Source of the DNA: Prunus persica
Lineage: Eukaryota; Streptophyta; Magnoliopsida; Rosales; Rosaceae
DNA length: 64,000 nt
Direction: 5' to 3'
Assembly (NCBI RefSeq): GCF_000346465.2
Contig: NC_034013.1
Coordinates: forward strand, 14,762,486-14,826,485
Shown: positions 1 to 11,279 of the stretch, piece after piece
Position numbering within the stretch: position 1 is the stretch's first letter
Layout: each line of letters opens with the position of its first letter
Made by a program: the position numbers and the translations under genes
The notes under the pieces: model-generated
Told to the model about the DNA's origin: nothing
Seen by the model: only the letters and a program-made list of their open reading frames with translations
Databases searched by the model: none

Positions 1-464
1 ATAGCCATTTGTCCTTGCATGTTTCCACTTGGCAGTTGGCACTTCACCACCTCACTCCCCTCCATGCAATCCATCAACAAAACTTGCTTTCGTTTTCTTT
101 TATCTCTTCCTTTTTTACTGTAAAAAAGGAAAAAACGTTGCAAAAAAGGAAAAAACGTTGCTTTCTTCTCTGTTTTTACTTTCTTGCCATTGGTTTTTAT
201 TTAGGGCATTTGGTGAGTGAAGTGAAAATACGATGTGCTGAAAAAGGATTTTGTATTAATTCGTTTTCAGCCAAAGCCTAGCAAGATCAGCAGCTATCAG
301 AAACGATCTTGCCGCAGAGGAGATGAGCCAATCGAAAACAATGCTTCTGTGTATTCAAGTGATAATGATGAAAATGACCATTTGTTTTGGCTTACATTTT
401 GAAATTATGGTCAAGGAGAAGTTAAGTTAACCTGACACCAAGTCAGTTGTGAGGATGGTCATGC
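1..464 (+). repeat. Dispersed repeat, copy A (cut by window start)
   Basis: First of three copies of a unit seen again at 2073-2769 and 21093-21780. The copies share a pyrimidine-rich leader-like stretch, an AG-ending segment resembling a splice acceptor near 270, and a block with a short open frame at 323-430 (35 codons, starting MSQSKTMLLC). Copies A and B of that frame differ by amino-acid-changing substitutions, so I do not call it a gene. The unit resembles a promoter, 5' leader and first intron of some gene, but I do not recognise which. Confidence 0.7.
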
Positions 465-539
465 CAAATAATCAAATTTCCATCTAATAGAATATATTTT
501 TACTTACTTACTTAATTTGTTTGATGTGACCGTTACATT

Positions 540-706
540 ATATATAATTCATTTATATTATAATATGTGCATTTATTTAATAATTATATATAATTCATTT
601 TATATTATAATATGTATATTTATTTAATAATATTATAAGTAACTTAAGTTCATATATATTATAATACATGTATTTATTTAATAATATTATAAGTAACTTA
701 AGTTCA
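540..706. repeat. AT-rich imperfect tandem repeat
   Basis: About three imperfect copies of a 50-65 bp AT-rich unit, each containing a version of tatattataatatgt followed by atttatttaataat. The last two also share an attataagtaacttaagttca block. No coding potential. Confidence 0.7.
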
Positions 707-915
707 TAAATATGAAGCTCATGTGACATCATAACCGGCATACTAATTAAAAAAAGTCTTATGTTTATCATAACAAAAAGAAGATAGAATAGAACCCCCC
801 AAAAAAGCCAACTTCAATTACAGTACTGAAACATTAAATTTATAGCTAGGAGGACGAACTTAGGAAATGATAAAAGTAATTGAAAGAGGAAAGCAAAAAA
901 GAAAAAATCTCTCTC

Positions 916-1080
916 CCGTCCGATGGCTTCCCACAAAGAGGCATTGAAGGAAGCAGGGGTTGTGATGACTTAAGGGAAGCTAGTGGCCCCAGGGAAGTCC
1001 CCACCAAACTTGGTTCCGGTGCCGACAATTGAGACGCCATGAAGTGTCTCGGACCATCATTCATGGCCTTTGATCCCAAG
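916..1080 (-). pseudogene. Beta-D-xylosidase (GH3) exon fragment
   Basis: The - strand reads LGIKGHE, stop, WSETLHGVSIVGTGTKF, then GGDFPGATSFP, stop, VITTPASFNASLWEAIGR. This matches the conserved WWSEALHGVS...GTKFGGAFPGATSFPQVI block of plant cell-wall beta-D-xylosidases (glycoside hydrolase family 3, BXL type). A conserved Trp codon has become TGA and a conserved Gln codon TAA, so the piece is dead. I see no other exon of the gene nearby. The family assignment rests on my memory of the motif; a protein search would settle it. Confidence 0.8.
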
Positions 1081-2072
1081 GCGTATATACAAAACTTGTT
1101 ATCCGCACTCTAAAAAAATTATCATGAACTATTGTCAATAACAATCCTTGAAATATATTATTCAAAATCTATGTACATTGATACATTATTATAGGTGCAT
1201 GTATTTTTACATTTAGTGTACACGGTTATATAATTATAATAACATACCTATTCGGTAATTCCCTTCTAGTGAGAGACACCTTAGGGAGTCCACTAATGAA
1301 CTTTTTTCAACTATCTGAGTTGTCTATTTTTCAATTATTTATTCAAATATGAATATAAATTTGAAAATCATTAACACGTCGAGTTGTGACTATCAAATTA
1401 GATGAAACTTATGCTTCAAGAGAATACTAAAATGACACCAATTTAATTTAGCGGTTAATTGATTTCAGATTCAAGTGTTTGTGTGTGTGTGTGTTTTTTT
1501 TTTTTCATATATGATCTTTGAACACTAAAATGACAACAACTTAATTGAGTGGTAGTTGATTTTCAAATCCAAGTGTTTTTTAATAGATAATCTTTGAAGA
1601 AAAATAAAAAATTAAATGAATCAGATCATTGAAATACGATATGGAGCATACCACTTAAATAAGCTTATTTGATATATTCATTAATTGAAGCTTTTTGACC
1701 TAATCGAAATGCATATAGTAGTACAACCCTAATCTAATACGACTCAATTTGTCAGGCAGTTATCTCACCAAATGATAAAATTCTAAATATTTATTTTTTT
1801 TTGTTTCAAAGTTTGCAAATTATACATTTTCATCTATTTTCTTCTGGAGTTCAGAAATGCAATCACTCAAAATCACTTCGAGAGTTTGCAAATTATAAAT
1901 TTGCTAAAAGGCTTTAGTATGTTAAAAAATTTAGAGCTTGTAGGTCATGATTGGGAGCAATTCTAAAGTTAAGCGTTTGAATTCCCCTCCCTTAGGTACA
2001 CTTAAATTTCCTTGTTTTTTTTTGTTGGTTTTTTATTTGGGGAGTGTGGGTGCGTGGTTTTTATTTAGCCAC
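1081..2072. other. AT-rich intergenic stretch, no gene seen
   Basis: No coding potential recognised. It contains an imperfect tandem duplication: one copy at about 1422-1520, interrupted by a GT-rich run and a T-run, and a second at about 1521-1597. Both begin with actaaaatgacancaa and end with atgatctttg-like sequence. Confidence 0.6.
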
Positions 2073-2769
2073 TGTGCTGCTAAACGTGAAACGTGAAAGA
2101 TAGTAGTGGGCCAATGCCATGCCAGCCTCCCTCCTCTCTCAGTCATCCCTCGTTCTCTTAGCTGTCGAAGCTTATAGACATTATAGCGTTGCAGCAGAGC
2201 CAGAAAGCCAGAGCCCTCTCTCTCTCTCTCTCTCTCTCTCTCATACGCCAACCCATAAGATAAAAACAAACCTTTTTTTCTTTTCACAAAGAATAAGGAA
2301 TTGCGTAGCAGGGTAAACAGCCATTTGTCCTTGTATGTTTCCACTTGGCAGTTGGCACTTCACCACCTCACTCCCCTCAATGCAATCCATCCATTTTTAT
2401 GCAGCAAAACTTGCTTTCTTTTTCTTTTATCTCTTCCCTTTTGACTGTAAAAAAGGAAAAAAAACGTTGCTTTCTTGTTTTTACTTTGTTGCCATTAGTT
2501 TTTGTTTTGGGCATTCGGTGAGTGAAGTGAAAATACGATGTGCTGAAAAAGGATTTTGTATTAATTCGTTTTCAGCCAAAGCCTGGCAAGATCAGCAGCT
2601 ATCAGAAACGATCTTGGCGCAGAAGAGATGAGCCAATCGAAAACAATGCTTCTGTGTATTGAAGTGATAATGATGAAAATGACCGTTCGTTTTGGCTTAC
2701 ATTTTGAAATTATGGTCAAGGGGAAGTTAAGTTAACCTGACACCAAGTCAGTTGTGAGGATGGTCATGC
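2073..2769 (+). repeat. Dispersed repeat, copy B
   Basis: The most complete early copy of the three-copy unit. It runs from tgtgctgctaaacgtgaaac to gaggatggtcatgc. It includes a CT microsatellite at about 2215-2242, a pyrimidine-rich leader and the 35-codon open frame at 2628-2735 (MSQSKTMLLC...). Similarity to copy A stops at 2769. Confidence 0.75.
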
Positions 2770-3546
2770 GATCTAGCTTCTTCACACTGGTAATTATTGT
2801 ATGGGCAGTGAGTGTCTCACACGGCAAAATGGCAAGTCCTTGGTCCTTGCATCTTTTGGGTTGCAAGCGAAAGAGTCGCTGCCTTGGCAACTTTGCTGGA
2901 AAACACAAAAAGGAAAAGGCAGATGAGGGATATTGAAGCTGCAGCCATTCTTCTAGCTACTGTAAAATTGTGCTTTCATCTGGGACTGGGACGGGGAGGG
3001 GAGGCAAAAGTCATGTGGTATATATAACCATACGCGTGCTACAGTAGTGCACACAAGGATGGTGGTATGGAATATTGGATGGATGTTCATGAATGATGTT
3101 ATATACTCATAATGTTTTTTAAACTGCTTAGAGAAAAGCTGTGTGTGTACGCAACACGCGGGCGGTGGGGAATAATATCATATCATATAAGTTGGTGGTG
3201 AGTTGATAAATGATGAGAGCAAAATTCATAATTGAATTTACCAGCTGCCATTGTAACTTGCAAGTAAGTCAAATAAATAATTTGAGAAGATCAGAAGAGT
3301 AGGTTTATGTAGGGTTTAGGATAATTTGAGAAGATCAGCCATTGGTCGTCCACTTTCCAAGAGATGTCGGGTCGGAGCTCACCTTCTAAACCTGGATCAT
3401 GTCGAGATGCTAGATTAGATATTTAATCAGTAAGCCTGTGAAGAAAAAAATGTTGCTCTTGGGAGCATATGGGAAAATAGTAGAATTTGATTGAACGGAA
3501 ACGTTTATGAAATTGACCATGCCACTATGATGAATTGAATATGCAG
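2770..3546. other. Intergenic stretch, no supported gene
   Basis: An open frame of 60 codons at 2754-2936 begins with a hydrophobic, signal-peptide-like stretch (MRSSFFTLVIIVWAVSVSHG). It starts inside the repeat, and I see no matching continuation or family. The rest shows nothing recognisable. Confidence 0.4.
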
Positions 3547-3687
3547 GATTCTAAAAGGCCTCCTGCTGCTGCCACAATTCTCTTTGGGGCCAATGATGCG
3601 GCTATTTTGGGGAGAACAAGTGAACAACAACATGTTCCTGTTGAAAAATACAAGGATAATCTTAGAAAAATTGTTCTTCATTTGAAG
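3547..3687 (+). pseudogene. GDSL esterase/lipase exon fragment
   Basis: After a good acceptor (tgcag), a 47-codon frame reads DSKRPPAAATILFGANDAAI, then LGRTSEQQHVPVEKYKDNLRKIVLHLK. It contains the GAND block of SGNH/GDSL esterases and resembles the plant At5g45920-type isoamyl-acetate-hydrolase-like esterases. It lacks the N-terminal GDS serine block and the C-terminal DxxH block, and no flanking exon is visible, so it is a single-exon remnant rather than a gene. Confidence 0.75.
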
Positions 3688-4645
3688 GTTCAACACGTTC
3701 CTTTCGCTCATTTATCGTCTTTGCCTCAAAGTTTGGTTCTCTGAGAAACCATAACGGCCACTATATCTTCCTAAATTTTCCAGCATTATCATAATCTCAT
3801 GTATAATTTTAGACCATGTTTAAGGCTACCCAATTCCTTGTGCCTTGTTTCTGGCTGATGAATGGTTAATATTTATCTGGTATAACATTCTCATCACACT
3901 TGAACTTGCCTGCTCATTGTATATGGGCACTTATTACTTCCCATGAGTTTAGGGTCTGTAAATTCCAGATGTGCCTATACATTCTGCACATGTGTTTTCT
4001 AAAGTGCAACTATTTTCGCAGTCAATTATTTGACCCATCTCATTGCATGTTGTTCTAGGTCCAACGACTCAACTTGTATAACTTTCTTCTTTTTATTTGT
4101 TCTTTTTTTTTTTGGCTTTTCTTCAAGTTGGGTCCACCACCCCCCCATTATAGTTCCACACGATATGTCGTTCGCTTTGTTCTAAAAGGGTTATTTACAG
4201 ATTAGGGTTTAACTACCATGGTACTCGTGAAAATGGGGCAACTCTTAACAACCAAGTTTGAAAACTTTAACCTTTGTTTAGCCTTTATTGTTCTTTTAGC
4301 ATACCAATTTTGTTAGTTTACAAGAAATAAAATGGATCATCATCGTCATTCTCATCATCGTTGTCACTTGCTCTGTTTCTCTCACCCTTATTTCTGCAAC
4401 TGCAACTAAGGTATAGTACTCAATCAATCTCATGAAACATGTACCATAATAATATTTAACATGATTGATTTCCATTAAACCAAAACATGATGATATTTGA
4501 TCAAGACACCCAAATTGTGATCAGCTCATATATTAATTTGTAAGTCAGATTGATGTATGATTTCTTAAAGTTAATGCTCTTGGAAGGAAAAATGAGGTTG
4601 ATCTGTCAGTTACTGGTTGAAAGTGACCAAATTGTGACCAGCTCA
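3688..4645. other. Intergenic stretch, no gene seen
   Basis: AT-rich DNA with T-runs near 4100 and no recognised coding sequence. The related phrases at about 4494-4530 and 4624-4650 (caaattgtgatcagctcatat and a variant) indicate a small local duplication. Confidence 0.5.
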
Positions 4646-5065
4646 TATGTTACATTCATGCGTGGCTTATGTAACAAAATTAATGATAACAATTATAAGA
4701 TGTTTTAACCATACAAAAATAATGAATTGTTAACAAATCTTTCAACCTTGGTGGTTGGTACTGCCCAACTAACTCAAGATAATTAAGCTAAGAGCAGCAC
4801 TAATTAAAAAATATATATAATTAATAATAATTAATCCAATTACAATAATCTGAGTCCACTATATCGAGAGCTTGATAAGATTAATTCATCAAAGATGGCT
4901 AATTCCATGAGACGGTCGGGGCCAATTTCGCCTTCATTGTCGATGAAGAGCTTGAGCAGAATGTTGCAGAAGCCAGCTTCTCCGGGTTGTGCTTTGGCAA
5001 AGTCCAAAACACCATTTGTGGCACCACATCCCCATACCCTTTCTCCTGATACTTGCTATATAGGT
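4646..5065 (-). pseudogene. DUF2828/DUF7788 3' fragment
   Basis: Partial copy of the 3' end and downstream flank of the gene at 11955-13667. Positions 4851-5065 match the last roughly 80 codons (KGYGDVVPQMVFWTLPKHNPEK is readable on the - strand). Positions 4646-4850 match the 3' flank near 11713-11850 (taacaaaattaatgataaca and ttttaacc shared). Relative to the intact gene, about 40 bp after the NPEK codons are deleted and the frame is lost. Confidence 0.85.
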
Positions 5066-5715
5066 TTAAATACTGAGAAAACAAGAATTAAAGAACATAA
5101 ACAAACAAATAGAATTTGGGGTTTCCTGAAAAATGTATCCTAACCCGTCAAAGCTTAAGAAATCCAAACCTGAAGCCAAATTATGGAAGATCTCTCAGCC
5201 AATACGCGCTGTATATGCTTTCCCTCTGTCTGCAACAAGTACTGACAATGAAAAGAAAAATAACGTCGTCTTCTTATTCTTTTTTCATTTGGACTGATAT
5301 GGATCTAATTTGGGTCAATCCAATAGTAGGTTTTCATATAACTAAATATGAGGACAAGAAATCATGCTAAAGATTCAAATTGTTTCAATCATGTCAAGGA
5401 TCTATATATGTTGTGTTGTTCATGTGATGATTTGTGGTGATTTAGTTATTCATTATTGCTATTATCATTCGGGTTCTTCAAGTGAAAAACTAAAAGGGGA
5501 AGAAGAACTTTGATTTGGGGAAAAAGACCAACATGGGAAGATCATCAATTGTAAAGTAAAAAAGGAGGAGGGCAACCCCCTCCTACAAGGTATTAATAAC
5601 CGAATATAACTCTTAATTATACTCTTAGCATAGGCCCCTCACTCTCCCCACTAATATGTTCATAATGTCTCAAAATACATACAAAATGAATCAATTCCAA
5701 TAATAGTTTAAAATT
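5066..5715. other. Intergenic stretch, no gene seen
   Basis: No supported coding sequence. A short GC-rich inverted repeat (aggaggg, loop, ccctcct) lies near 5565-5586; its meaning is unknown. Confidence 0.5.
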
Positions 5716-5960
5716 TTGATAATATCGCCGATATTTTGGCGATATAATCTTTTTTTGAAGCCCCGATATTTTGGCAATATTCCATGCATTTATCTTATAA
5801 ATTTCGATTTTTCGGTGTTAATATCAAGAAGATAATTTCCATCATTCACAAGTTGACTTTGGGCAATCTATCGCCGATATATCTCCATATCGCCAATTTA
5901 TCACCATTCATCTCAAGTAATTTTGTAAATTATATCGCTAATATAATTTTGTAAATTTAT
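5716..5960. repeat. CGATAT-rich palindromic block
   Basis: Repeated atatcgcc/ggcgatat motifs, including a perfect 8-bp inverted repeat (atatcgcc at 5722-5729, ggcgatat at 5738-5745) around an 8-base loop. More copies follow near 5762, 5870-5900 and 5934. It lies on the 3' side of the degenerate Mutator-like gene and may be part of that element's end. Confidence 0.55.
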
Positions 5961-6128
5961 ACATATATTATATAAATTCCTCTTATTTATTATTGTCATG
6001 TATCTTTACATTTGTTACTGAGTTTTTATCAAAAATTACCAAAATTCAACCCCCACTTTCAAAAATGTCAGTTTCTATAAAATCTTTCAAATATAGCAAA
6101 AAACTCACCTAAATAGACACAAATACCC

Positions 6129-7100
6129 TTAAAAATTAAAACCCACATAAACTTGAAAAGAAAGATCATGTACAAATTGGATGTTGAGTTTGAATTTGCC
6201 AATGGAAAAAGTTTGTCGATAATGGCCAATTGAACCACATCTTGAACACTTATGAGTTGATGGTTCTTCTCCACGTGATGGGATTCTCTTTTCCTTGCGC
6301 CTGCCGTACCTTCGATGCACGCAATTTCCACATGCATCGGTCATCAACACAATTAACTTCAAATCTTTCTTTATTGGATCACTTCACTTTGATCACTTCA
6401 CTTTGAACTCATAATTTTTCGTCATAGCATCAATACCCAACTTCATTTTTATATCCTCCTTAGTCTCATACACTTGACCTACAATTATATCTCCACTTGC
6501 ATTGCATAGCTCTGTCATGTCTGATCCATGTACATTGTTTTTATCCTTGTTTCGAGCATTTGGTTTGTTGGAGTTGGGTTCATCAGAGTGCATATTGATA
6601 GTTGGAACATCATCACATTCCATATTTTCATGAGGCAAGTCATTGAATTCAACATTATCTTGGAACACATCATCAACCTCTACAGCCTCAAATTGAATGT
6701 TCTCACAAAGCAACTCATCTAGCCGTGTTGTATTGTTTTCCTCTTCATATTCTGAGTCCTCAATTTCTGCATTTCCCAAATCATTTTCTGAATCATGGTA
6801 TTGATCATTATCTTCTAAATCAGCTTGAGTACCCAAGTTGAGGTCCATTGGCATTGGTTGATTGCTTCCACTTCCATAAGAAAATATTTTACGCTTCAAT
6901 GTAATGCACAATAGAATCTTGTAAGTCCTTGAAAGACTTTCAAAAATAAAAGCTCTCATATCATCATCATCAACTATTTTTTGCAGGCCATGCACTTTTC
7001 ATTGCATCGTATATGACTTTCATAGTTATCTCATACTCATTTCAGTCCACATTTACAATGTCATATACCTTATTTCGAAGCTCCCTGTATCATAATTTTA
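6129..7100 (-). pseudogene. Deleted MuDR-type (MULE) transposase
   Basis: On the - strand an acidic 200-codon frame (6393-6995) ends with a MuDR N-terminal-domain-like block (GDIIVGQVYETKEDIKMKLG, followed by a KNYEFKVK tail). After a stop and about 30 bp it jumps to a CCHC zinc-knuckle tail (KEKRIPSRGEEPSTHKCSRC, then GSIGHYRQ) at 6129-6362. The DDE catalytic core and SWIM finger expected between them are absent. Further 5' (about 7000-7100) the frame continues only with stops. This is a non-autonomous, dead transposase remnant; terminal inverted repeats were not identified. Confidence 0.75.
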
Positions 7101-7860
7101 TCTGAAACAAGTAGTCCTTTAGTTTTGCAATTTTTGTATGTTGAGTTAACCCAGCAATTTTTGTATGTTGAGTTAACCCACTTCCATCGTAGTTAATTAA
7201 AATTGTCAAACTAGACATCCTAAAAGGTAAACCAACATAATAAAAAATACAATACACATTGAGAAAACATTGTTCAAACCATATATATATATATATATAT
7301 GTCAGAATAGCAAATATATATATGATTTGTATATTTTGTTGTCAGAATAGCATATCAGTAATCATGTGCAATTTGGGTATACCATAGGAGAAACACTCAC
7401 AACACCCACGAAACACATGAAACATATTTACAGAGAGGAAATTTTCAATTATTTCTGCTAGGAGATGGATTTGCAGCCAAATCAAATCGATAATACTAAT
7501 AGCCAACATCGAGAAGGGACCAGACGCCAAAGACAATCGGAAGCAGAAGCGAACGTGAAGAGCAAAGGGAAGATGGAGCCAGAAAAGCTCGTGTCGCCAA
7601 ACCCTAGGCACCCTAACTTTTAACCTTCCCTGAGGGCACAATGTGGGTATGGGCTGAACGAGACCACGACAGGCATCGATAATCGAAGGTGAGGGTGACA
7701 GGATGAGGACGATGGAGGGCTAAGGAGAAGGAAGCGTGACGACGGCAATTGCCAAAAGGCAAAAGCTACACCCAAAACCTAACGCTAGTCTCTCCTCACT
7801 GGCGAGAGAGAATCCATGTCCTTCTATGCTTAATTATAGAATTTTCGTACAATAAAATAA
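7101..7860 (-). other. Likely 5' part of the MULE remnant
   Basis: GC-richer than its surroundings at about 7430-7830. On the - strand it reads like a 5' leader, with short open frames at 7342-7641 but no family I recognise. An AT microsatellite lies at about 7280-7300. It may be the 5' untranslated region of the transposase transcript or captured host DNA. Confidence 0.35.
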
Positions 7861-8384
7861 AAAAAGTTCTAACATTAAATTATGACATTTGGAATGAAAA
7901 TAAGTTATGTCATGCATTTTGAGATATATTACACTAGAGTTTATGGATCATTTAAGGGTGAACTATTTGTTTTAAAGTAGATATATATATATATATATAT
8001 CTATATATATATTAGAAAATAATTTGGGTATATGCACAATATTACCAATCCGCATGTTATAATCAAAGATAATAGTGGTTTTATTTTTCAAAATTCATTA
8101 AAATATTAACTATCAATCGACAAATTAATCTATAATCAATAGAAGAAATACGATTCTTGATCATCCCACTTGAAAATATGTAATTACTTCCTTTAAGATT
8201 AAGCCATTGATTAGCATGCGTGCATCACATGGTTGGCGGCTTGAGAGAAATCCACATCCAATTTTCACCGCACGCCATAGATTAATTACCTAATCCATAT
8301 TAATCCTCGACTTTAATTGGTTTCATACCATCAAAAGCTATATCACCATACTGATTGATATATTTTGGGTTGCACGTATAATCA
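7861..8384. other. AT-rich intergenic stretch
   Basis: No gene seen. It contains an (AT)n run at about 7980-8012. Confidence 0.6.
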
Positions 8385-8628
8385 GAAACTGTAACACCCC
8401 AACCCCAAATTTAACTCTTATTTAATTAATTAATTATTTAAGGGTATTTTGGTCATATTTTTAACCGGAGAGAGTTTGGGGCAGTGACTAGTATTTTTGG
8501 ATAGATCGTACTGAGATAAGTTCATAGACACGTAGTGGGCTCGAATCGGAGTTGTAACGAGAGAGATATGGTCAAAAGAAGCCCAGTGGCATAATCGTAA
8601 ATATTTTGAAATGGGATTTTTTATAATC

Positions 8629-8632
<4 letters not shown>

Positions 8633-8707
<75 letters not shown>
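8633..8707. repeat. (CT)n microsatellite
   Basis: About 37 uninterrupted CT dinucleotides inside the solo LTR, followed by a GC-rich stretch. Confidence 0.95.
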
Positions 8708-8709
<2 letters not shown>

Positions 8710-9921
8710 GCGCGACCTCTCTCTCTCTCCTCTCTCCCGTTTCGCTGCCGTCGCCTTCAAAGAGGCGCCGGCGCCGCCACAGGGCACCACCAGCCACTGA
8801 CCGGTGGCATTCGAACCGTCGTCGTCCCCCCTTCCTTCTCCGACCGTTCCCAACCGGCGACGCGGCCTGTGCTGGCCGGAAAATGCAGAAAACCGCCCGG
8901 AGGTCATCGAAACTTCAATGCCGTCGATCTCCCTCCTCCGGCCACCATTTCCGTCGACCCAGGTATGGATATTGAACCTCTCGAGCTGTTCTAGCTGCCT
9001 GTTGGTTGGGTTTTGATCGATTCGATCCCTAGATCACTCGATTTTCAAATTGAAAATCGGCCGAACTTCGGCTGCCGTGATCGGCCATTTTCGGCCACTT
9101 TTTGGGGTAGGACCAAGAACAAAAGTGGCTCCAAATAGGGTGTTATACCTAGGGTAGGAGTTTGGAGCCGTGGTTTTGAGATTTTTCGGTGAACCGTTAT
9201 CGCTTAGGGTACCCACGAGCTGCCGGCGAGTGCGGCGGTGCGTGGGCAATGTAGAAAAAGTAGCGATGTGTTCCGATGAGATCCTTAGGTTGTCACTAGT
9301 GCGTAGGATTTCGCGGATCTCAATTCGGACGTCGTTTGACTATCGAACGGATATTCGCATATTGCGCGTTATCCGGGTTCAATAGGTTGGGACCGTCGGA
9401 TGGTCCCAAATTTAATATATGTTAATCTCGGTATTTATAGGATCGTGTAGGAATTCACGGATCGTGAATCGGAGCCCCGGATGTTCCGAATAATAATTTT
9501 AAGTTCATATTTCATATTAACCGTCAGATCGTGCGATCGTGAGCAATCCGACCGTCCGATCTGAACCAAACTTGCAGGACAAGTGTCCTATACTTGGTAG
9601 AACCCATAGGGACTTTCGGATCGAAAATTGGAGGTCGTGGGTTCCGCAGGCCCGGTTGACCAGGGTTAGAGTAGTTTGACCCTTGGTTGACCGTGAGTCT
9701 CGTGGAGTAATCTCACCTTTCTAGGGGGATTATCTGGTGCTAGATGATTGTGGAGGGTTACACAATATTAGAATTAATTTATATAATTATAGGTTATATA
9801 TGGTTGTACAAGGGTACAACAGAGTCTAGAATGTCAGTTTGGAGTGCTATACGCACTACTTTAGGTACCTCCCCGGATGTTGGATTCACTACATGCACCA
9901 CCAAGTGAAAGTTAGGTCCCA

Positions 9922-10487
9922 CGTGGCGTAGGTTATCCGGTGTTGGGACAGACCCCATACGTGGCGTTGGTTGTACCAGCGTATGGGGAGATTTGTAATA
10001 TGATGTTCAGGTTTCACGTGGCGTAGGTTATCCAGCGTTGAGACAGGCCACGTACGTGGCATTGGTTGTACCGGCGTACGGGGAGATTATGTGATATTGT
10101 GTTGAGGTCGCACGTGGCGTAGGTTATCCGGCGTGTCGACAGACCCCATACGTGGCGTTGGTTGTACCGGCGTATGGGGAGATTTGTGATATGATATTGA
10201 GGTCCCGCGTGGCGTAGGTTATCCGGCGTTGGGACAGGCCCCATACGTGGCGTTGGTTGTACCGGCGTATGGGGAGTTATGTGATATGATGTGCAGGTCT
10301 CGCGTGGCGTAGGTTATCCGGCGTTGAGACAGACCCCATACGTGGCGTTGGTTGTACCGGCGTATGGGGAGATATTATGATAGTATGGCATGGTCGCACG
10401 TGGCGTAGGTTATCCAGCGTGTTGACAGGCCCCCTACGTGGCGTTGGTTGTATCGGCGTATGGGGAGATTATGTGAAATACAGAGAG
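9922..10487. repeat. Six-copy 95-bp minisatellite with hairpin
   Basis: Copies of cgtggcgtaggttatcc start at 9922, 10017, 10113, 10208, 10303 and 10399, so the period is 95-96 bp. Most units carry an inverted repeat, CCCCATACG...CGTATGGGG, with an 18-base loop. Within a unit, the tggcgtaggttatccggcg and tggcgttggttgtaccggcg halves are also related. Confidence 0.9.
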
Positions 10488-10992
10488 ATGAAATAAGGTA
10501 TCGCCTATGTGTGGAATTGGGTTTTATGGAAGAATTACGTGTGGCTTGATCCCTCAAGGAGGGTACGTAGGCAGCCTAAGGTTATTAGCCGCAGCCGCAG
10601 ACTAAATGTTAGTTATAATTTGTATTTGAATTGCTTGGTAGTTGGTTAAGGATTATTGGAAGGCCGAAGGCCATTTGTGTGAATTGCATGAAATTATATT
10701 GTGCATGCTGCTAGTTGAGAATATTAAATGCGTTTTCATGCAGGTATAAATTTTGGGAAATGTCCAATTTATAGGGGAGACTCTGCCGAAATTTCGGCAG
10801 AAAGTCTCGGCTTTTAGTAAGTGGGCCCGGCATCGGGGTGATGTCAGGAATTCTAAAGGGTTCGTCTCGGATTTTGAGAAAATTCGGGGCGGGTCCTTTC
10901 AGAAACAAATCAAGAAATTTTTTCAATTTTTTTAAAATCTTTTCCTTGACCTGTGTCTCAATGAAGGCATGTATTAATGTGAAGATACTTAC

Positions 10993-11260
10993 CGGTTTCA
11001 AACTTCTTCAGATGATCCCAAACCTTGGCCTTCTTTTTCTCGGGGGAAGAATCACAAGTGGACCTGAAGAAATATAGAGCAGAGAGGGATAATAAGTGCT
11101 AGACAAAGCTTTTACGAATGCGACAATGACTGTGACCTTCTCGGCAGAGCTACTTTGTAGCAACGAAAGTGGAGCTCGAAACCCCTGGCTGGCCTTCTTT
11201 TTCTCGGAGGCATTCTCGGCACAATGCCGCCATAATAAGAGAAGAGAGAGAGAGAGGCAC
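10993..11260 (-). pseudogene. Possible BED zinc-finger gene exon remnant
   Basis: On the - strand, PEKKKAKVWDHLKKFET is followed by a good splice donor (gtaagt, just below 10993). The phrase resembles the start of BED-type zinc fingers in plant hAT transposase-like genes. The solo LTR begins about 90 bp inside the following intron, so any gene here is disrupted. A decayed second copy of the LKKFET segment lies at about 14327-14352. Weak evidence; a profile search is needed. Confidence 0.35.
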
Positions 11261-11279
11261 GAAGAAAGCATCTATTGAA

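Larger units (their letters stand above)
8390..10901. mobile_element. Solo LTR, 2512 bp, with 5-bp target duplication
   Basis: Begins TGTAACACCCC and ends GGGTCCTTTCA, flanked by GAAAC on both sides (8385-8389 and 10902-10906), as expected for LTR-retrotransposon integration. There is no second LTR, primer-binding site or gag/pol frame, so it is best read as a solo LTR left by recombination; a non-autonomous element with unusual ends is the alternative. Inside are a long CT microsatellite (8633-8707), GC-rich sequence, six tandem 95 bp repeats (9922-10487) and a ggagggtacgtaggcagcct box at about 10558-10577. The long LTR suggests a Ty3/gypsy-type parent, but that is inference. Confidence 0.75.

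Noticed and set aside
1921..2010. Possible SINE head (gtttgaattcc)
   Set aside because: The B-box match is poor and no flanking duplication was found.
2754..2936. 60-codon frame with a signal-peptide-like start
   Set aside because: It begins inside the dispersed repeat, lacks a family match or a conserved copy, and has no promoter evidence.
8572..8994. Ser/Leu- and Arg/Glu-rich frames over the CT run on both strands
   Set aside because: Produced by the dinucleotide repeat; not coding.
10014..10557. Frames across the 95-bp tandem repeats
   Set aside because: The unit length of 95-96 bp is not kept as a multiple of three, so the repeated peptide is a by-product of the DNA repeat.
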